Numbered from the stretch's first letter, positions 16,610-25,776 are shown. The stretch is 64,000 nt of DNA from Cellvibrio japonicus Ueda107 (GCF_000019225.1 NC_010995.1:4038501-4102500); one strand, 5' to 3'. Notes: generated by a model not told the origin, from the sequence alone. Translations and numbers: made by a program.

Positions 16610-18997
16610 TCACTCATCTGCTGATTGTCCCAATACCCGGAAACGCCGCTCCAAACGATTGCCATCCTGGTCCAGCAACAACAGTGTGTGTTGCCCAGGC
16701 TCCAGGCTCACCGCCTGATCGTGGAAGACGTTTGTTTCACCAAGGTATTGATCATCGAGATGCCAATACAGGCTGGCAGCAGGATCGCGATGGATAGCCT
16801 TGAGCACAACCCGGCTGCGCCTGCCATCCAGGTCAACGGGAATGTACACACGACTGGTGTCATTGGGGTAGATCAGTGCAATCGGGCTATCCACCTCCTG
16901 CGCCTGGGCGCCTTGCCGGCAGTCAGCGCGCCAGGGTGGAAGCGGTTTGTAGTTGGCGTGATAACGCCGCCAGTAAAACTCCTGAACTGGCGGCAATACA
17001 AACCAGTCCCGGGTTTGCATACGACTCACTTGCTCGCAACCATCATGAACCCGGAACTGGCCCTGTTCATCCAGATGGATACGTCGGTGATAGGGAGTGA
17101 TACGTTCGAAGTGGCTATTGCGGGGAACCTCCACCGTGTTGGCATTACACTGCCCTCCCGCCAGGAAACCATCATCCCGGCAAACGCTAATCGCCTTGAG
17201 CGCCGCTTCAGGTTTGGCAAACCAGGAGATTTTAGGCAGCGTATCGAACAGGTCAAACAGCACAGGAGCCGCGCTGGTTTGTCCGCTCAGGAAATTAGCC
17301 GCCTCACCATCGGCATTACCCGCCCAGACGCCAATGGTATAGCGACCATTACTGCCGATTGCCCAGGCATCGCGCAGGCCATAACTGGTGCCCGTCTTCC
17401 AGGCGATGGTTTGACTACCGGCGAAATCACGCCAGTAGTTATCCCGTCCTGGACGCGCCACTTCGATCAGTGCCTGCAGGGTGAGCCAGGCCGCGCCCTG
17501 CCCCATCACATCCCGGCCCTTGCCCGTCGCAGGCTGGTCGACCAACAGCGCAGGTTCCCCCTGCCAGGCTCCGGTGCCAGCGCGCGCGCTGGCTGCCATG
17601 CGCGCGTAGATCGATGTTAATTCCCACAGGGTTCCCTCCGCACCGCCGAGGATCAGCGTCAGGCCATAGGCATCCGCCGGGCGAAACAGGGTCGTCATCC
17701 CCATGCGTTGCAATTGCTGCTGGAGGCGACCGACCCCATAGGTACGCAGCAGCCGCACGGCGGGAATATTCAGTGAATGGGCCAGGGCCTGGTGGGCAGG
17801 TACAGCGCCGCGATAATCGCGATCATAGTTCTGCGGTGTATAGCCACCAAAATGGGTCGGGATATCGGCTACCAGGCTATCCGGGCTGATCTCACCCTCG
17901 CTCAACATCAGACCGTACAGCAAAGGTTTCAGCAGGCTACCGGTGGAGCGGGGGCGCTGGACAATATCCACCGCCGGGGCAAATTCCGGGTGTTGCCGCC
18001 AGGGCTGGTTGCCCACATAGGCCAGGGTGCGCGCTTGTCGGTGATCGATAATAACCAGTGCAAGGTTGTGCACACCTTCATTGGCCAGGCGTTCACCATG
18101 GCGCTGTGCAATCGCCTGGGCGCGACCTTGCAGGGCCGAGTCCAGGGTTGTATGAAACAGCGATTGCTCCGGGTAGCGAGCGCTGAGTGTCGATAGCAAA
18201 TGCGGCGCCGATTGCGGCAAAGGCTGGGGACGATCCGGTAAAGGTTCCAGCAGGGCTAATTGCAAATCCAGCTCACTGAGCAGCCCCCTACCCTGCAGTC
18301 GCTGCAACAGCTTGTTACGCTTGGCGTGCAGGCGGTCGCGCTGGCGACCGGGATGGATCAGTGCAGGACTGTTGGGCAGTACCGCGAGCAAAGCCGCTTC
18401 GGCCCAGGAGAGGCTTTCCGGTGGGCGCCCGAAATAGCGCCAGGCTGCTGCGCGCAGGCCCACAATATTGCCACCAAAAGGGGCATGGCTGGCGTAGGCA
18501 AGCAGAATTTCCTGTTTGCTTAAACGCCACTCCAGCTGCAGGGCAAGCCATGCCTCCGCTAACTTGTTGCCCAGATGACGCTGGCGCTTGCCCTGCGCAT
18601 CCTGGCGCAGCAAACGCGCTAACTGCATAGTCAGGGTACTGCCACCGCTCATTACCCGCCCGGCGCGCAGGTTCAGGTAGGCAGCGCGCCCTACGGCGAG
18701 GGGATCTATGCCCGGGTGATAAAAGAAGTGACGGTCTTCAAAGAGAAGCAGTGCTTGCCGGTACTTGTCAGGCAGGGTCTCCACCGGTGCAAAGCGCCAT
18801 TGCTGGTCACTGGCAATGCTGGCTCCCAGCAAGCGGCCATCATCAGCGACTAACAGCCTAGCCTGGGGTTTGTGGTAAAGACTGGTGGGGAGCGGCCATA
18901 GGCTCAGCCCCATCAACAGGATGAACAACCCTGCCAAACCGGCTCCCAGCCACCTATAACGCCGCCAACGGGCAATCCTCCCGGTGGGCACGGACAT
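16610..18997 (-). CDS. pbpC: Penicillin-binding protein 1C (glycosyltransferase/transpeptidase)
   Basis: A 795-residue bifunctional class A penicillin-binding protein. After one N-terminal anchor (residues 14-34) comes a GT51 glycosyltransferase domain with EDRHFFYHPGID (catalytic Glu) and GGSTLTMQLARLLRQ. The transpeptidase domain has SLLK as the active-site SxxK motif, SLN as SxN and KTGTS as KTG. A C-terminal BiPBP_C domain follows (residues about 690-790), with a Cys-containing segment before it; this layout defines PBP1C. It polymerises and cross-links peptidoglycan in the periplasm, though its physiological role in E. coli is poorly defined. The start is 3 bases after the hemY stop, so it appears to be the last gene of the hem run, which I do not remember as its usual setting. 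Confidence 0.95.
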   Translation of the reverse strand: MSVPTGRIARWRRYRWLGAGLAGLFILLMGLSLWPLPTSLYHKPQARLLVADDGRLLGASIASDQQWRFAPVETLPDKYRQALLLFEDRHFFYHPGIDPLAVGRAAYLNLRAGRVMSGGSTLTMQLARLLRQDAQGKRQRHLGNKLAEAWLALQLEWRLSKQEILLAYASHAPFGGNIVGLRAAAWRYFGRPPESLSWAEAALLAVLPNSPALIHPGRQRDRLHAKRNKLLQRLQGRGLLSELDLQLALLEPLPDRPQPLPQSAPHLLSTLSARYPEQSLFHTTLDSALQGRAQAIAQRHGERLANEGVHNLALVIIDHRQARTLAYVGNQPWRQHPEFAPAVDIVQRPRSTGSLLKPLLYGLMLSEGEISPDSLVADIPTHFGGYTPQNYDRDYRGAVPAHQALAHSLNIPAVRLLRTYGVGRLQQQLQRMGMTTLFRPADAYGLTLILGGAEGTLWELTSIYARMAASARAGTGAWQGEPALLVDQPATGKGRDVMGQGAAWLTLQALIEVARPGRDNYWRDFAGSQTIAWKTGTSYGLRDAWAIGSNGRYTIGVWAGNADGEAANFLSGQTSAAPVLFDLFDTLPKISWFAKPEAALKAISVCRDDGFLAGGQCNANTVEVPRNSHFERITPYHRRIHLDEQGQFRVHDGCEQVSRMQTRDWFVLPPVQEFYWRRYHANYKPLPPWRADCRQGAQAQEVDSPIALIYPNDTSRVYIPVDLDGRRSRVVLKAIHRDPAASLYWHLDDQYLGETNVFHDQAVSLEPGQHTLLLLDQDGNRLERRFRVLGQSADE

Positions 18998-19000
18998 GGA

Positions 19001-20209
19001 TCAGCCCCGGTGGTCAACCAGCTGTAAGCTCTGGCGATAGTAATCGGCACTGGCTTTGTGATCGCCCAACTTGTCCATCAGCGCCGCCAGCTCCATCGCC
19101 GTTTCGACCTTGGCACTGAGTTTAAAACTGCGCTGGAAATAATCGCGCGCCGCGTCCCACTGCTCCAGGCGCACCATCAGGCGTCCCAGGGTCAGCAGTA
19201 AGTGGGGATCATCGCCGTGCTGTTTGAGCCAGCCTTCAGCCATGCGCAATTGCGCGCGGATTTCTTTTAACTGCAGGCGGCCATACAGATTGACCAACGG
19301 TGGATACCACTCGCTATTCAACATTTTACGCACCAGCGACTCAGCCTCCTGGTCGTGGTAGTTGTCTACCAGCGCCTGGCTATAGGCAAGTACAACTTCC
19401 GGTGTTTTTTGCTGCGCACGCGCGAGGTCTTTCCACTGCTGTTGCAAGAAGGGCAAACGCTCGGCGATCAATTTTTGCTGCGCCGCTTTGCCAGCATCGC
19501 CCAGCTGCTCCACGGCCAGGCGAGTCTCCAGCTCTTGCAATTCAGGTGCGGAGAGCACTTTAGCCTTGCGCATGGCCGGAAACATTTCCTGCAGGGCACG
19601 CCAGTTATTTTGGGCAAGATAAATCTGGTGCAGCAAATCCAGTACCGCCGGCAAACGCGGTTGCTCTAACTCTATGGGCTTGATAATCGCCAGAGCCTGC
19701 TCGTAGCGACCGGCTTGTATCTGCAGGCGTGCACGGGTTAGTACCACGGGCAATTCGCTATTGGGATGTTGCCTGGCCAACTCCAGCAAGCGCTCAGCCT
19801 CTTCCTCATCCCCCATCTCAAAACTGGAGCGGGCAGCCGCCAGGTAATTGGGCAGCGGGAATTCAATTTTTTCGAAAGTGCGCACCAGTTTTTTACGCGC
19901 CTCCACCCAGTCGCCGGTCAGGTAATCCACCATGCCGCTGGCCGCGCGTTTTTGCGCGCGTTCAACACTGCCAAATAAAAAGATTTCACGAAAGCGGCGC
20001 GTCACATGGATACTGCCCTGGATCAATTGGCGGATCAGCCAGATAACCCCATAGAGCAGCACCCCCAGCATGGCGGCCATCCACAGGGTCATTTCAATGG
20101 TTTTGGTACCAAAGGCAATCAACAGATAACCATCGCCCTGCGCCAACAGAAAAATCAGTGCCGCAATAATCAGCACAAAAAACACGATACCGAGCAAGCG
20201 ACGTTTCAT
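19001..20209 (-). CDS. hemY: HemY, inner membrane protein with TPR repeats
   Basis: HemY of gammaproteobacteria (not the protoporphyrinogen oxidase of the same name in Bacillus) is a 402-residue inner-membrane protein linked genetically to haem synthesis. Two N-terminal helices (residues 5-25 and 39-61) precede the HemY_N domain, with REIFLFGSVERAQKRAASGM as a conserved stretch. The rest is helical TPR-like repeat, for example YEQALAIIKPIELEQP and WDAARDYFQRSFKLS. Its start codon overlaps the hemX stop by one base (TAATG), so translation is coupled. The biochemical role is not settled. Confidence 0.93.
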   Translation of the reverse strand: MKRRLLGIVFFVLIIAALIFLLAQGDGYLLIAFGTKTIEMTLWMAAMLGVLLYGVIWLIRQLIQGSIHVTRRFREIFLFGSVERAQKRAASGMVDYLTGDWVEARKKLVRTFEKIEFPLPNYLAAARSSFEMGDEEEAERLLELARQHPNSELPVVLTRARLQIQAGRYEQALAIIKPIELEQPRLPAVLDLLHQIYLAQNNWRALQEMFPAMRKAKVLSAPELQELETRLAVEQLGDAGKAAQQKLIAERLPFLQQQWKDLARAQQKTPEVVLAYSQALVDNYHDQEAESLVRKMLNSEWYPPLVNLYGRLQLKEIRAQLRMAEGWLKQHGDDPHLLLTLGRLMVRLEQWDAARDYFQRSFKLSAKVETAMELAALMDKLGDHKASADYYRQSLQLVDHRG

Positions 20210-21345
20210 TAGCGGCCTCCACGACGGGCGGCCGCTTGTTTCTCACGTCGCTCCATATAATCCGCCAGGGCGGTTACGCTGTTATGGAAATCCGTCAGTT
20301 CCGGGGCAACTACTTCGTTTTGCAGGGACTGCAATTCACTGAGTACGGCATTGGCCTCCGCATTCAGGGCGTAATACTGGTTGATCCAGTTTTGCGCTTT
20401 TACCAGGCTTTCCTGATAAATCTGCGCCTCGTTGTGCAACAGCGAAACCTGTGCCTGCTCTAACATCAGGCGCAAATTCTGCTGTAAATAGGCTTGCTGG
20501 CCCGGCGGCAATATGGCGTTAACCGTTTTACCGTGGTCGCGCACACGAATGTAATTACCCAGCTTATGCAGCGCACTGTAAAAATAGCGACTGAGTTTTT
20601 GGCGGAAGGTTTCATCGAGTGGGACTTCCGGTTCTTCCACTTCGTCGAGGGAACTACCCAAGGGCTCAATAAAAGGAATGGCGTCAATGCGGTTAGCCAG
20701 TGCCGCCAGGCGCAGGAAAATCCCTTCGCGATCCACGACACCCGCCAATTTTAAGACGGCGATTTCCTCAGCGAGTACCTTGCGCACCGCGATGAGCTCA
20801 GGCTGGTCGACATCGCGCAAAATATTATCGGCAGAAATGGCCAGTGCCAGGGCATTCTGGCTGTCTTTTTCCAACAGGATACGCTGGTTGGCCAAGCGCA
20901 ATAAGAACTGCGCTTCCGCCAATTTCCACTGATCGTAACTGGTGCTGGTCAACGCTAATACCCGCGCCGAATTTTTGCTGAGCTCTTCGGCTAATAAATT
21001 CAGGCTGGTTTGGATGTTATCTTGCTGGTCAATTAATTCTTTTTCAAAATCTTCCTGCAACGCCCTCAATTGCTGCTGGTCATCGCGCGCGCGCTGATCC
21101 AATTGCTGTTGCAATTTATCCAAGGTCAGATGTTGCCCCTGGCGATCCTGGTAAAACCAGAAACTGATCGCAGCCAGGGCGAAGGAAAGCAGCAGCACCC
21201 ACAGAGCGATAAAGTAAACACCCAATGAACTGCGTGGACGAGGCTCATAGTGGCGCGCTTGCACGGAAGCGACAGGCGCTTCCGGCGCGGGGATGGAAGG
21301 GGATACGTCAGGTGTAGTCTGTTCAGTCACGGCAACCAATCTCAT
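20209..21345 (-). CDS. hemX: HemX, uroporphyrinogen-III C-methyltransferase-like membrane protein
   Basis: HemX is a single-pass inner-membrane protein of the hemCDXY cluster. It is often annotated as a uroporphyrinogen-III methyltransferase, but it lacks the SAM-binding methyltransferase fold. From 21345 it has about 378 residues. A Pro-rich cytoplasmic start is followed by one membrane helix (residues about 42-65), a long coiled coil (LDKLQQQLDQRARDDQQQL) and a helical periplasmic domain. The start is uncertain. The frame opens at 21462 within hemD; an ATG at 21372 touches the hemD stop (TAATG). A GTG at 21330 would give MTEQ, as in other HemX proteins as I remember them. No choice has a good ribosome site. 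Confidence 0.88.
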   Translation of the reverse strand: MRLVAVTEQTTPDVSPSIPAPEAPVASVQARHYEPRPRSSLGVYFIALWVLLLSFALAAISFWFYQDRQGQHLTLDKLQQQLDQRARDDQQQLRALQEDFEKELIDQQDNIQTSLNLLAEELSKNSARVLALTSTSYDQWKLAEAQFLLRLANQRILLEKDSQNALALAISADNILRDVDQPELIAVRKVLAEEIAVLKLAGVVDREGIFLRLAALANRIDAIPFIEPLGSSLDEVEEPEVPLDETFRQKLSRYFYSALHKLGNYIRVRDHGKTVNAILPPGQQAYLQQNLRLMLEQAQVSLLHNEAQIYQESLVKAQNWINQYYALNAEANAVLSELQSLQNEVVAPELTDFHNSVTALADYMERREKQAAARRGGR

Positions 21346-21346
21346 T

Positions 21347-21364
21347 CCGGGGTCACACAAGACC
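21347..21364 (-). other. Hairpin at the hemD/hemX junction
   Basis: On the minus strand GGGGTC and GACCCC pair around a TTGTGT loop, directly upstream of one possible hemX start (21345). It could limit hemX translation or stabilise a processed mRNA end. No T-run follows. Confidence 0.35.
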
Positions 21365-21371
21365 CCATGCA

Positions 21372-22205
21372 TTAACAATCGTTCAGTGATACAGCGGCAG
21401 CACGGGCGGCAACCAGGGCCTGGGTCATGGCTGCATCCGTAGCATTTTCGGCCAGCAAACAACGGTGAAAACCGGCGGTTTGTGCCTGGTCTCTAATACG
21501 CTCACTCGGTACCAACAACCAGGCCCGCTGCAAGCGCCCGCGCAAGGGGGATAATAAAGGCAGCTCCAATAGCTGCAACAAATGCTGCAAACTCTCACCA
21601 CTGTGCAAAGCCATTACCTGCTGTCGCGCCTGCCAACAAGTGATGTCCGCCAATAATTGATGGAGCCCCGTTGCAGCATGGGACGGCAGGCATCGCTCAT
21701 ACAGCTCACAATAGTCCACCTGGGCACCGCGTGCACGCAATACATCGCCCATATGGCCACGCCCCCCCAAACCGCGGAAGATGATAACTTTTTCTCCCGC
21801 GACCTGTTGCAGGCTTGCTGCTTCCAACAGGGCTTCACTGGTCATACTACCAGACTCAGCCTGGGCCAAATCCGTGACGGGGATACCATGCACCGCCAAC
21901 TCACGCGCAGTAGTAGCGCCCACGGCAAAGTATTCAATACCGATAGGCAATTGCGGCCAGTAGCGATCGAGCCAATCCATGGCCTGATGGACGGCGTTCT
22001 GGCTTACAAAAATAGCTTTCTGGTAAAGGTCAAAATCCATCACCCGGTTCTGGATGGCGCGCTGCCGGGTTTCATCTTTTAGTGGCATGATTTCCAGCAA
22101 GGTCAGCAATCGTGTAGCGAAACCCTGGGCCTGCAATTGCTTGGCCCAGGGCTCTGCCTGTGCCTGTGGACGAGTGATAATGATTTGCCAGGGCAATTCA
22201 CTCAT
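21372..22205 (-). CDS. hemD: Uroporphyrinogen-III synthase
   Basis: HemD closes hydroxymethylbilane into uroporphyrinogen III with inversion of ring D, the last step shared by haem, sirohaem and cobalamin synthesis. The 277-residue length fits. Sequence is weakly conserved in this family, but the N-terminal IIITRPQAQAEPWAKQL, the FVSQNAVHQAM loop and the FAVGATTAREL segment are recognisable; MALHSGESLQHLLQLL is the later conserved serine-rich region. It overlaps hemC by ATGA (start 22205, hemC stop 22202-22204), so it is translationally coupled. Confidence 0.95.
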   Translation of the reverse strand: MSELPWQIIITRPQAQAEPWAKQLQAQGFATRLLTLLEIMPLKDETRQRAIQNRVMDFDLYQKAIFVSQNAVHQAMDWLDRYWPQLPIGIEYFAVGATTARELAVHGIPVTDLAQAESGSMTSEALLEAASLQQVAGEKVIIFRGLGGRGHMGDVLRARGAQVDYCELYERCLPSHAATGLHQLLADITCWQARQQVMALHSGESLQHLLQLLELPLLSPLRGRLQRAWLLVPSERIRDQAQTAGFHRCLLAENATDAAMTQALVAARAAAVSLNDC

Positions 22206-23149
22206 TCCTCATCTGCCTCGCCATATACCTGCGCTAAAATGCTGTCCGCTCCCGCCGCCAGTAAACGCTCGGCCAGCTGGATCCCCATCTGCTCACCTTC
22301 AGCCACAGGCCCGCGAATTTCATCAAACAACATCTGGCTACCATCAGGCGCACCGACCAACCCGCGCAACCAAAGCTCACCCCCCTGCTGCAAGGCATAA
22401 CAGGCGATAGGGACCTGGCAGCCGCCTTGCAGGCGCCGGTTCATAGCGCGCTCGGCCAGCACCTGTTCCGCTGTTGGCTGGTGGTGCAAAGGCTGCAACA
22501 GTGCCAGCGTGGCCTGGTCCTGCATACGGCATTCAATACCGACAGCGCCCTGGCCACCGGCGGGCAGTGAAACCTCCGGGGCAATCAAACTGCGGATACG
22601 TGCCTGCAGCTCCAGGCGAATCAGCCCCGCAGCGGCAAGAATAATTGCATCATACTCACCATCATCCAGTTTCTGCAGGCGCGTTTGCACATTGCCACGC
22701 AGGAATTTCACCTGCAAATCCGGACGCCTTGCCAACAACTGGCACTGGCGGCGCAAGCTGGAAGTACCCACGACAGCGCCTGCCGGCAGGTCATCAAGGG
22801 ATGCAAAGCGATTGGAGACAAAGGCATCGCGCGCATCTTCACGCGGGCAGATAACCGCCAAGCCCAAGCCGTCAGGGAACTCCATGGGGACATCTTTCAT
22901 GGAGTGGACAGCAATATCAGCAGCGCCGGCCAAGAGCGCCTGTTCCAGCTCTTTCACAAATAATCCCTTGCCCCCCACCTTAGCGAGCGGCACATCCAGG
23001 ATCTTGTCGCCGCGACTGGTCAGGGGAACCAGCTCCACACGCAAGCCTGGATGATGGCGTTCCAGTTCGGTTTTGACATAGTCCGCCTGCCAGAGGGCGA
23101 GCAGGCTTTTGCGCGTGGCGATACGCAACAGGGAAAGAGATACAGACAT
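22202..23149 (-). CDS. hemC: Hydroxymethylbilane synthase (porphobilinogen deaminase)
   Basis: HemC polymerises four porphobilinogen units on a covalently bound dipyrromethane cofactor. The N-terminus LRIATRKSLLALWQADYVK, the DIAVHSMKDVP motif, and the cofactor cysteine in RLQGGCQVPI are all present, and the length of about 315 residues is usual. The ATG at 23149 (MSVSLSLLR) is preferred over a GTG at 23161. Neither start has a strong ribosome site. The gene leads a tight minus-strand run hemC-hemD-hemX-hemY-pbpC. The Na+/solute symporter gene lies upstream on the same strand, separated by the inverted repeat at 23223. Confidence 0.97.
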   Translation of the reverse strand: MSVSLSLLRIATRKSLLALWQADYVKTELERHHPGLRVELVPLTSRGDKILDVPLAKVGGKGLFVKELEQALLAGAADIAVHSMKDVPMEFPDGLGLAVICPREDARDAFVSNRFASLDDLPAGAVVGTSSLRRQCQLLARRPDLQVKFLRGNVQTRLQKLDDGEYDAIILAAAGLIRLELQARIRSLIAPEVSLPAGGQGAVGIECRMQDQATLALLQPLHHQPTAEQVLAERAMNRRLQGGCQVPIACYALQQGGELWLRGLVGAPDGSQMLFDEIRGPVAEGEQMGIQLAERLLAAGADSILAQVYGEADEE

Positions 23150-23222
23150 GGATTCGAACACTTAACAATCAAGAGAGGCGCGAATCATACCACTGCCCCC
23201 GGTGAGAGGCACGAAAGAGGAG

Positions 23223-23256
23223 GTTCGCACACCCGCCACAAGGCCGATGTGCGAAC
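23223..23256 (-). terminator. Inverted repeat between the symporter gene and hemC
   Basis: GTTCGCACA and TGTGCGAAC pair perfectly over 9 bases around a 16-base spacer. It lies 11 bases after the symporter stop codon. On the minus strand a pyrimidine-rich CTCCTCTTT follows, so it may act as a weak terminator of the symporter transcript. As a symmetrical site just upstream of hemC it could also be an operator. Confidence 0.45.
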
Positions 23257-23266
23257 AGCGGCAGGA

Positions 23267-24700
23267 TCAGGCCGCGGCGGTTTGCGGTTCCGGCTTGATC
23301 AGGCTGCCAATGACCATCGCGAATGAGGCGACGATAAAACCGGCAAAATGCGGAGGCAAAGGTGCATCCGGGACAATGAGCTCAAGGGGAATCCACACCA
23401 CAAGGCCACTGATAATCGAGCAGACCGCCCCAAAATTGCTGGCCTTTTTCCAGTAGATACCGCAGAACAGTGGCACCAATGCCACCACCAGTGTCACTTT
23501 GTAGGCATTTTCCACCATGGAGTGGATCGAGGTTTCGTGCTGCAGGGAATAGAGGGCGTAAAGGGTGACCAATACAGCGAACAGACCGACAACGATACGC
23601 ATCAGGGTAAGGAATTGCTGATCGGTCATTTGCTTGCCTTTAGGCATTAATTCACGAATGACGTTTTCGGACAGCGTGACAGAGGGTGCCAACAATGTAC
23701 CACTCGCGGTACTCATAATGACCGATAGCAACGCACCAAAGAAAATAATCTGCGCATACATAGGCAGGTGTGTGATCACAAAGGTTGGCAGCACCAGCTG
23801 TGGGTCCTGCTCACTGATTTCTGCCGCCATTTGCGGATCGATCATAAAGGCGGAATACGCCAGATAAAGGGGGACTGCCGCAAACAGGAAATAAGCAACA
23901 CCACCAAAGAAGGTACCCCACACCGCCACTCGTTCATTTTTGGACGAATTGACTCGTTGGAATACGTCCTGCTGGGGAATAGAGCCAAACCCCATGGTCA
24001 GGAAACCGGCAATGAAGGTAATGACTGCTGCCCACTCCAGGCTGGGCCAAAACTCAAACTTACCCGCTTCATAAGCGTGTTGTATTACCGGAACCACGCC
24101 GTTGGTTTGCTCTGAAACCATAAACGAAATCCACAACAGTCCCAGCACAATGACCGTCATTTGTACCACTGTTGTCATCGCCACCGACCACATCCCACCC
24201 ACCAGGGTATAAATCAGCACAATGCCGGCACCAATGACAATTCCCATCGCCATACTCAGCGCGCCTTCCGTCAACACATTAAACACCAGCCCTAACGCAG
24301 TAATCTGTGCAGATACCCACCCCAGGTAAGACAAGGCAATCGCGATGGACACGACAATTTCCACAGGTTTGCTGTAGCGCTCCCGGTAAAAGTCCCCCAG
24401 TGTCAGCAGGTTTTTACGATACAGCGGGCGGGCAAAGACGATGGCAAACAACATCAGACAAAACGATGCACCAAAAGGATCAGAGATCAGGCCACCGAGG
24501 TTTTCCTCCACAAAAGTACCTGGAACTCCCAGTACCGTTTCCGCACCAAACCAGGTGGCAAATACCATGGCAATCACTACCCACATAGGCAAGCTCCTGC
24601 CCGCGGTGACGTAGTCTTTGGCACTGTGAACCTTGGTAGCGGCGTAAACCCCAATAAGAATAGAAATGATCAGGTAGAGAGCGACAAAACTGACTAGCAT
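23267..24700 (-). CDS. Sodium:solute symporter (SSS family)
   Basis: A 477-residue Na+-coupled symporter with about 13 predicted membrane helices. The N-terminal SAKDYVTAGRSLPMWVV and ATWFGAETVLGVPG segments are typical of SSS proteins (helices 1 and 2, with the Na2 site region). LTLGDFYRERYSKPVEI follows helix 3, and a serine/threonine cluster near residue 318 (VIMSTASGTLLAP) carries the helix 8 Na+ ligands. The substrate cannot be read from the sequence; proline, pantothenate, acetate and sugar carriers all share this fold. The ATG has AAGGAA 7 bases upstream. The leader contains GC-rich hairpins (24759-24801). Confidence 0.92.
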   Translation of the reverse strand: MLVSFVALYLIISILIGVYAATKVHSAKDYVTAGRSLPMWVVIAMVFATWFGAETVLGVPGTFVEENLGGLISDPFGASFCLMLFAIVFARPLYRKNLLTLGDFYRERYSKPVEIVVSIAIALSYLGWVSAQITALGLVFNVLTEGALSMAMGIVIGAGIVLIYTLVGGMWSVAMTTVVQMTVIVLGLLWISFMVSEQTNGVVPVIQHAYEAGKFEFWPSLEWAAVITFIAGFLTMGFGSIPQQDVFQRVNSSKNERVAVWGTFFGGVAYFLFAAVPLYLAYSAFMIDPQMAAEISEQDPQLVLPTFVITHLPMYAQIIFFGALLSVIMSTASGTLLAPSVTLSENVIRELMPKGKQMTDQQFLTLMRIVVGLFAVLVTLYALYSLQHETSIHSMVENAYKVTLVVALVPLFCGIYWKKASNFGAVCSIISGLVVWIPLELIVPDAPLPPHFAGFIVASFAMVIGSLIKPEPQTAAA

Positions 24701-24758
24701 GGTCGGTTCCTTTAAATGGAGGCCAAATTATTGTTGCGAGGACGCAAGTACAGACTCA

Positions 24759-24801
24759 CCAGCGGGGTTACCCCCTGGAGATTTAACCTGGCCTTACGGC
24801 C
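24759..24801 (-). other. Two adjacent GC-rich hairpins in the symporter leader
   Basis: On the minus strand GGCC-GTAA-GGCC (a GNRA-type tetraloop) is followed 11 bases later by CCAGGGGG-TAA-CCCCGCTGG with one bulged G. They end about 59 bases before the symporter start codon and probably lie in its 5' untranslated region. Two compact stems with a GNRA loop could be part of a structured leader. I cannot match them to a known riboswitch class. Confidence 0.4.
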
Positions 24802-25056
24802 CCCCGGTCTTTATTAAGTGTGAACTTGCCCAATGACACTGATATCCGGGAGTAAGGCCCGGGCTTTTTTGACCGCGCTAATATAATTGATGCGCGACAA
24901 AATGAAATCAAAAATCCACCCGTTCATCCTCATTAGCAGCCGCGCCATAGGTATTGCGCGGCTATCTTGTGAACCAGCGGGTATTTTTACAATGCAAATT
25001 CCTTGCCCAGTTGCCGTCAGTTCACCGGGGAAATCACCCTGGACATTGTTAACCAT
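24802..25056. other. Gene-free stretch upstream of the symporter gene
   Basis: This lies between the symporter leader and the sutA terminator. It should hold the symporter promoter, but no box can be placed with confidence. Open frames here run through the terminator hairpin and have no recognisable product. Nothing else seen. Confidence 0.5.
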
Positions 25057-25085
25057 AAAAAAACCCGCATGACGCGGGTTTTCTT
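25057..25085 (-). terminator. Rho-independent terminator after sutA
   Basis: AAAACCCGC and GCGGGTTTT pair around an ATGAC loop. On the minus strand the stem ends in a run of seven T. It lies about 20 bases after the sutA stop and fits as its terminator. Confidence 0.92.
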
Positions 25086-25104
25086 TAACGGATGGCACAC
25101 CTGC

Positions 25105-25425
25105 CTATATAGGGCGGCCACCATAATCTGATGTCGGCTTTTTCGGGGGATCTGCAGTTACGTTAGCGGGAACTTCACTGATCTTGCCACCACGGGCCAG
25201 GAACTCGGCAATCTGCGACTCCAGTTCATCGCGAACCTTTTGCCGGGAAGCGATACTGAAATCCTCAATCACATCAGGCTCGGCAGCCTTACTTCCACCG
25301 CCAGAACCGGCATAGCTGGCCTCATCGCTATCGAGAGATTCATCATCGTCCTCATCGGCATCGACGTCCCCCTCTGCACCGGTATCTTCTAATTCTTCGT
25401 CGTTAATGGGGTCTTCATCAGTCAT
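25105..25425 (-). CDS. sutA: SutA-like RNA polymerase-associated regulator
   Basis: A 106-residue acidic protein that matches SutA, a small Pseudomonas protein which binds RNA polymerase and raises expression of biosynthetic and ribosomal genes during slow growth. The N-terminal half is disordered and very acidic (DADEDDDESLDSDEAS). A predicted helix follows (RQKVRDELESQIAEFLARGG), then the conserved C-terminus VTADPPKKPTSDYGGRPI, which is nearly the same as the Pseudomonas C-terminus as I remember it. AGGTGA lies a few bases before the ATG. It is monocistronic, with its own terminator at 25057. Confidence 0.88.
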   Translation of the reverse strand: MTDEDPINDEELEDTGAEGDVDADEDDDESLDSDEASYAGSGGGSKAAEPDVIEDFSIASRQKVRDELESQIAEFLARGGKISEVPANVTADPPKKPTSDYGGRPI

Positions 25426-25776
25426 AAAATCACCTGAAAACAGATTCGTGATAGCGTGGAATTCTTATACTGCTGTCCTGATAATTAGCCCTGGCACATA
25501 TTTCCCGAGCACGGCTAATTTATAGCGCAGACTTTTCCAGACGTCATGAGCGGAAAAGAAAAATTTTTAGGCTTTTTTTGCCTGATCAACGCCCGGCGCG
25601 GCGGATTTTAGTTATTAACCCAAAACAAGTCTAGCGGTGTCATATCCTCCCTGAAAAAGGGCCCGCACGCTATTCAGCCCACGACAAAATGACAGGAAAA
25701 AAGAGCCGGAAGAGAGGGCTAAAGTGTTATGGCAACGGCTGAGATTGTTCAAAAAAACAGCACAGCAACAAAACAG
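25426..25776. other. 351-base gene-free stretch upstream of sutA
   Basis: It is AT-rich near 25560-25625 and should contain the sutA promoter on the minus strand. I cannot place convincing -35/-10 boxes. No open frame with a ribosome site or recognisable product was seen. Confidence 0.5.

Noticed and set aside
24814..25098. A 94-codon minus-strand frame upstream of the symporter gene
   Set aside because: It begins inside the sutA terminator hairpin and has no recognisable product.
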